Origin: Bacteroidota bacterium
GTDB lineage: Bacteria > Bacteroidota > Bacteroidia > Chitinophagales > Saprospiraceae
NCBI GenBank assembly: GCA_016124585.1
Contig: WGNL01000043.1
Span: 1 to 33,075, forward strand
Length of the DNA: 33,075 nt
Reading direction: 5' to 3'
Shown: positions 32,313 to 33,075 of the stretch, piece after piece
How the letters are laid out: each line of letters starts with the position of its first letter
Position numbering within the stretch: the first letter of the stretch is position 1
The notes under the pieces: generated by a model
Database searches by the model: none
What the model was told of the DNA's origin: nothing
What the model saw: the letters and a program-made list of their open reading frames with translations, nothing else
Translations under genes and position numbers: made by a program

Positions 32313-32596
32313 CCCAAAATTTCAATGAGGTCTTTCTGGACATATTGCTTAAGCATCGGGTGCTTCAAACTCCCTTCTGTCACCAAATCCACTTTGATAC
32401 CGAGTTTATCAGAAAGCTCCTGTTCTATTTGCACCAATTCCAGCAACCCAATGGCTTCCTTGAACTTTATGAGTATATCCAAGTCGCTGCCCTGTTGGTT
32501 TTCACCCCGTGCGTAAGAGCCAAAAACCCCTACCCGCTCTGGACGGTAGGGTGCCAAAAGCTTGATAAGATGTTGTTTCAGTTGCTGGTTCAGCAT
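32309..32596 (-). CDS. mntA: MntA-like nucleotidyltransferase antitoxin
   Basis: A 95-residue minimal nucleotidyltransferase with [17 protein letters not shown]: Gly26-Ser27, ten residues, then Asp38 and Asp40, the GSX10DXD motif of MNT antitoxins. It AMPylates HepT to block its RNase activity, forming a type VII toxin-antitoxin system. It is the first gene of the pair. It sits in a mobile-type neighbourhood, close to a transposase start at the window end. A third catalytic acidic residue is expected downstream but cannot be assigned with certainty. Confidence 0.9.
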   Translation of the reverse strand: MLNQQLKQHLIKLLAPYRPERVGVFGSYARGENQQGSDLDILIKFKEAIGLLELVQIEQELSDKLGIKVDLVTEGSLKHPMLKQYVQKDLIEILG

Positions 32597-32683
32597 GGAA
32601 TGGTGCGGATTTTTTTCAAAGGTAAGGGGTTTTTGGGAGAGGGTAATGCAATTAGTAACAATACATAAAAACTAAATTTGAAT

Positions 32684-32692
32684 TAGATTTGC
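32684..32692 (+). promoter_or_regulatory. Putative -7 element of the small orphan gene
   Basis: TAGATTTGC matches TAnnTTTGC exactly, 56 bases before the ATG at 32749. No TTG is visible about 19-21 bases upstream. Confidence 0.35.
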
Positions 32693-32748
32693 TTGGAACT
32701 TTTGTAGAGATTAATAATGTTTCTACGATTCAATCTAACAGCTTATCA

Positions 32749-32958
32749 ATGAATAAGAAAGAAATTCTAACACTTATAGATATTGGGGCAAAATTTCAGA
32801 CTGGAACTTTGAGAGATTTTATTCCAATTTTTAAGGCATTTAATGATGTCTTATCAATGCTTACTGACTCACTTCATACAGCAAAAGTACAAGACGTATT
32901 TTGGAGGGGTGAGTTAGAAATTTTACTAATTAAATTTTCGGCGGTGTATAAAATGTAA
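32749..32958 (+). CDS. Small hypothetical protein
   Basis: A 69-residue protein from the ATG at 32749 (MNKKEILTLIDIGAKFQTG), mostly helical, with a fairly hydrophobic C-terminal half and no signal peptide or known motif. The frame is open back to a TTG at 32689, but that start would sit inside the promoter-like TAGATTTGC. The region is AT-rich compared with most of the window. It lies between the mntA/hepT pair (divergent) and a transposase start. It may be a genuine small gene of an accessory module or a remnant. Confidence 0.45.
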   Translation: MNKKEILTLIDIGAKFQTGTLRDFIPIFKAFNDVLSMLTDSLHTAKVQDVFWRGELEILLIKFSAVYKM

Positions 32959-32978
32959 GGCTGGGTATAAAAATTAGT

Positions 32979-33075
32979 GGCATTCCGGAATGGTCATTAT
33001 CTTAAAGTGACCAAACTACAAAGACTATGACGATATGTCCGGACTGCCACAGCCACAATGTTAAGAAAAATGGCC
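32979..33075 (+). mobile_element. Left end of an IS1-like insertion sequence (runs off the window)
   Basis: A transposase start lies at 33027, preceded by a short dyad-rich stretch: CATTCCGGAATG, then GGTCA (32992-32996) with TGACC (33008-33012). This stretch would suit an IS terminal repeat. The left boundary near 32979 is a guess; the other end and any target duplication lie outside the window. Confidence 0.45.
33027..33075 (+). CDS. Zinc-ribbon transposase, 5' end only (IS1 InsA-like)
   Basis: Sixteen codons are visible: MTICPDCHSHNVKKNG. The CxxC knuckle followed by a polar turn and KNG is the N-terminal zinc ribbon of IS1-family InsA and similar transposases (IS1595 is an alternative). 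Partial, cut by the window edge. Confidence 0.6.
   Translation, partial: MTICPDCHSHNVKKNG

Overview
The window comes from a member of the Bacteroidota, most likely a Saprospiria/Chitinophagia-like gliding bacterium. The grounds are a gldA/gldF/gldG gliding ABC-transporter locus, two proteins with type IX secretion (T9SS) C-terminal sorting domains, DUF6702 and DUF1573 proteins, absence of clear Shine-Dalgarno sites, and several promoters of the Bacteroidota form TTG-N19-21-TAnnTTTG. Taxonomy is inferred from gene content only.

Layout. 1-316: edge of a tandem 21-bp array in which every unit carries a TTGTC-N3-GACAA dyad. 635-2179: Crp/Fnr-type regulator followed by an alpha/beta hydrolase with an FNR-like operator between them. 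2391-6078: secreted PI-PLC-like protein, divergent from a GT39 glycosyltransferase and a lipoprotein. 6245-10041: S15/CocE-type hydrolase and M48 lipoprotein metalloprotease. 10165-15003: gldA - unknown secreted protein - gldF - AT-rich beta-barrel gene - gldG, all on the minus strand and tightly packed. 15350-19045: T9SS-exported subtilase and an OmpA-like lipoprotein. 19091-25670: minus-strand cluster of two paralogous M1 metallopeptidases, a HupE/UreJ membrane protein, a DUF6702 protein and a small CxxC secreted protein. 25852-27999: Rho-N-like small protein, DUF1573+T9SS protein, outer-membrane barrel. 28465-30170: umuDC translesion polymerase operon with an unusual structured leader. 30312-32958: CotH-like protein, MntA/HepT (type VII) toxin-antitoxin pair and a small orphan gene. 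33027-33075: start of a zinc-ribbon transposase, probably IS1-like, running off the right edge.

How the genes work together. Much of the content concerns the cell envelope and secreted hydrolysis: proteases, a lipase/esterase-type set, gliding/T9SS parts and barrels. The minus-strand gld cluster has one good promoter ahead of gldA (15055-15086). The M1/HupE/DUF6702 cluster may be one transcript with internal promoters; its gaps carry hairpin repeats.

The most unusual content is a set of small palindromic DNA elements of different designs: the 21-bp dyad array, two copies of a 10-bp-periodic GTTGATAA hairpin placed just past stop codons, a nested inverted repeat after hupE, an interleaved A-B-A'-B' palindromic element sitting in frame inside the HupE-like gene, and a 163-bp multibranch inverted-repeat element ending 12 bases before the umuD start codon. 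I found no tRNA, rRNA, CRISPR array or complete transposon.
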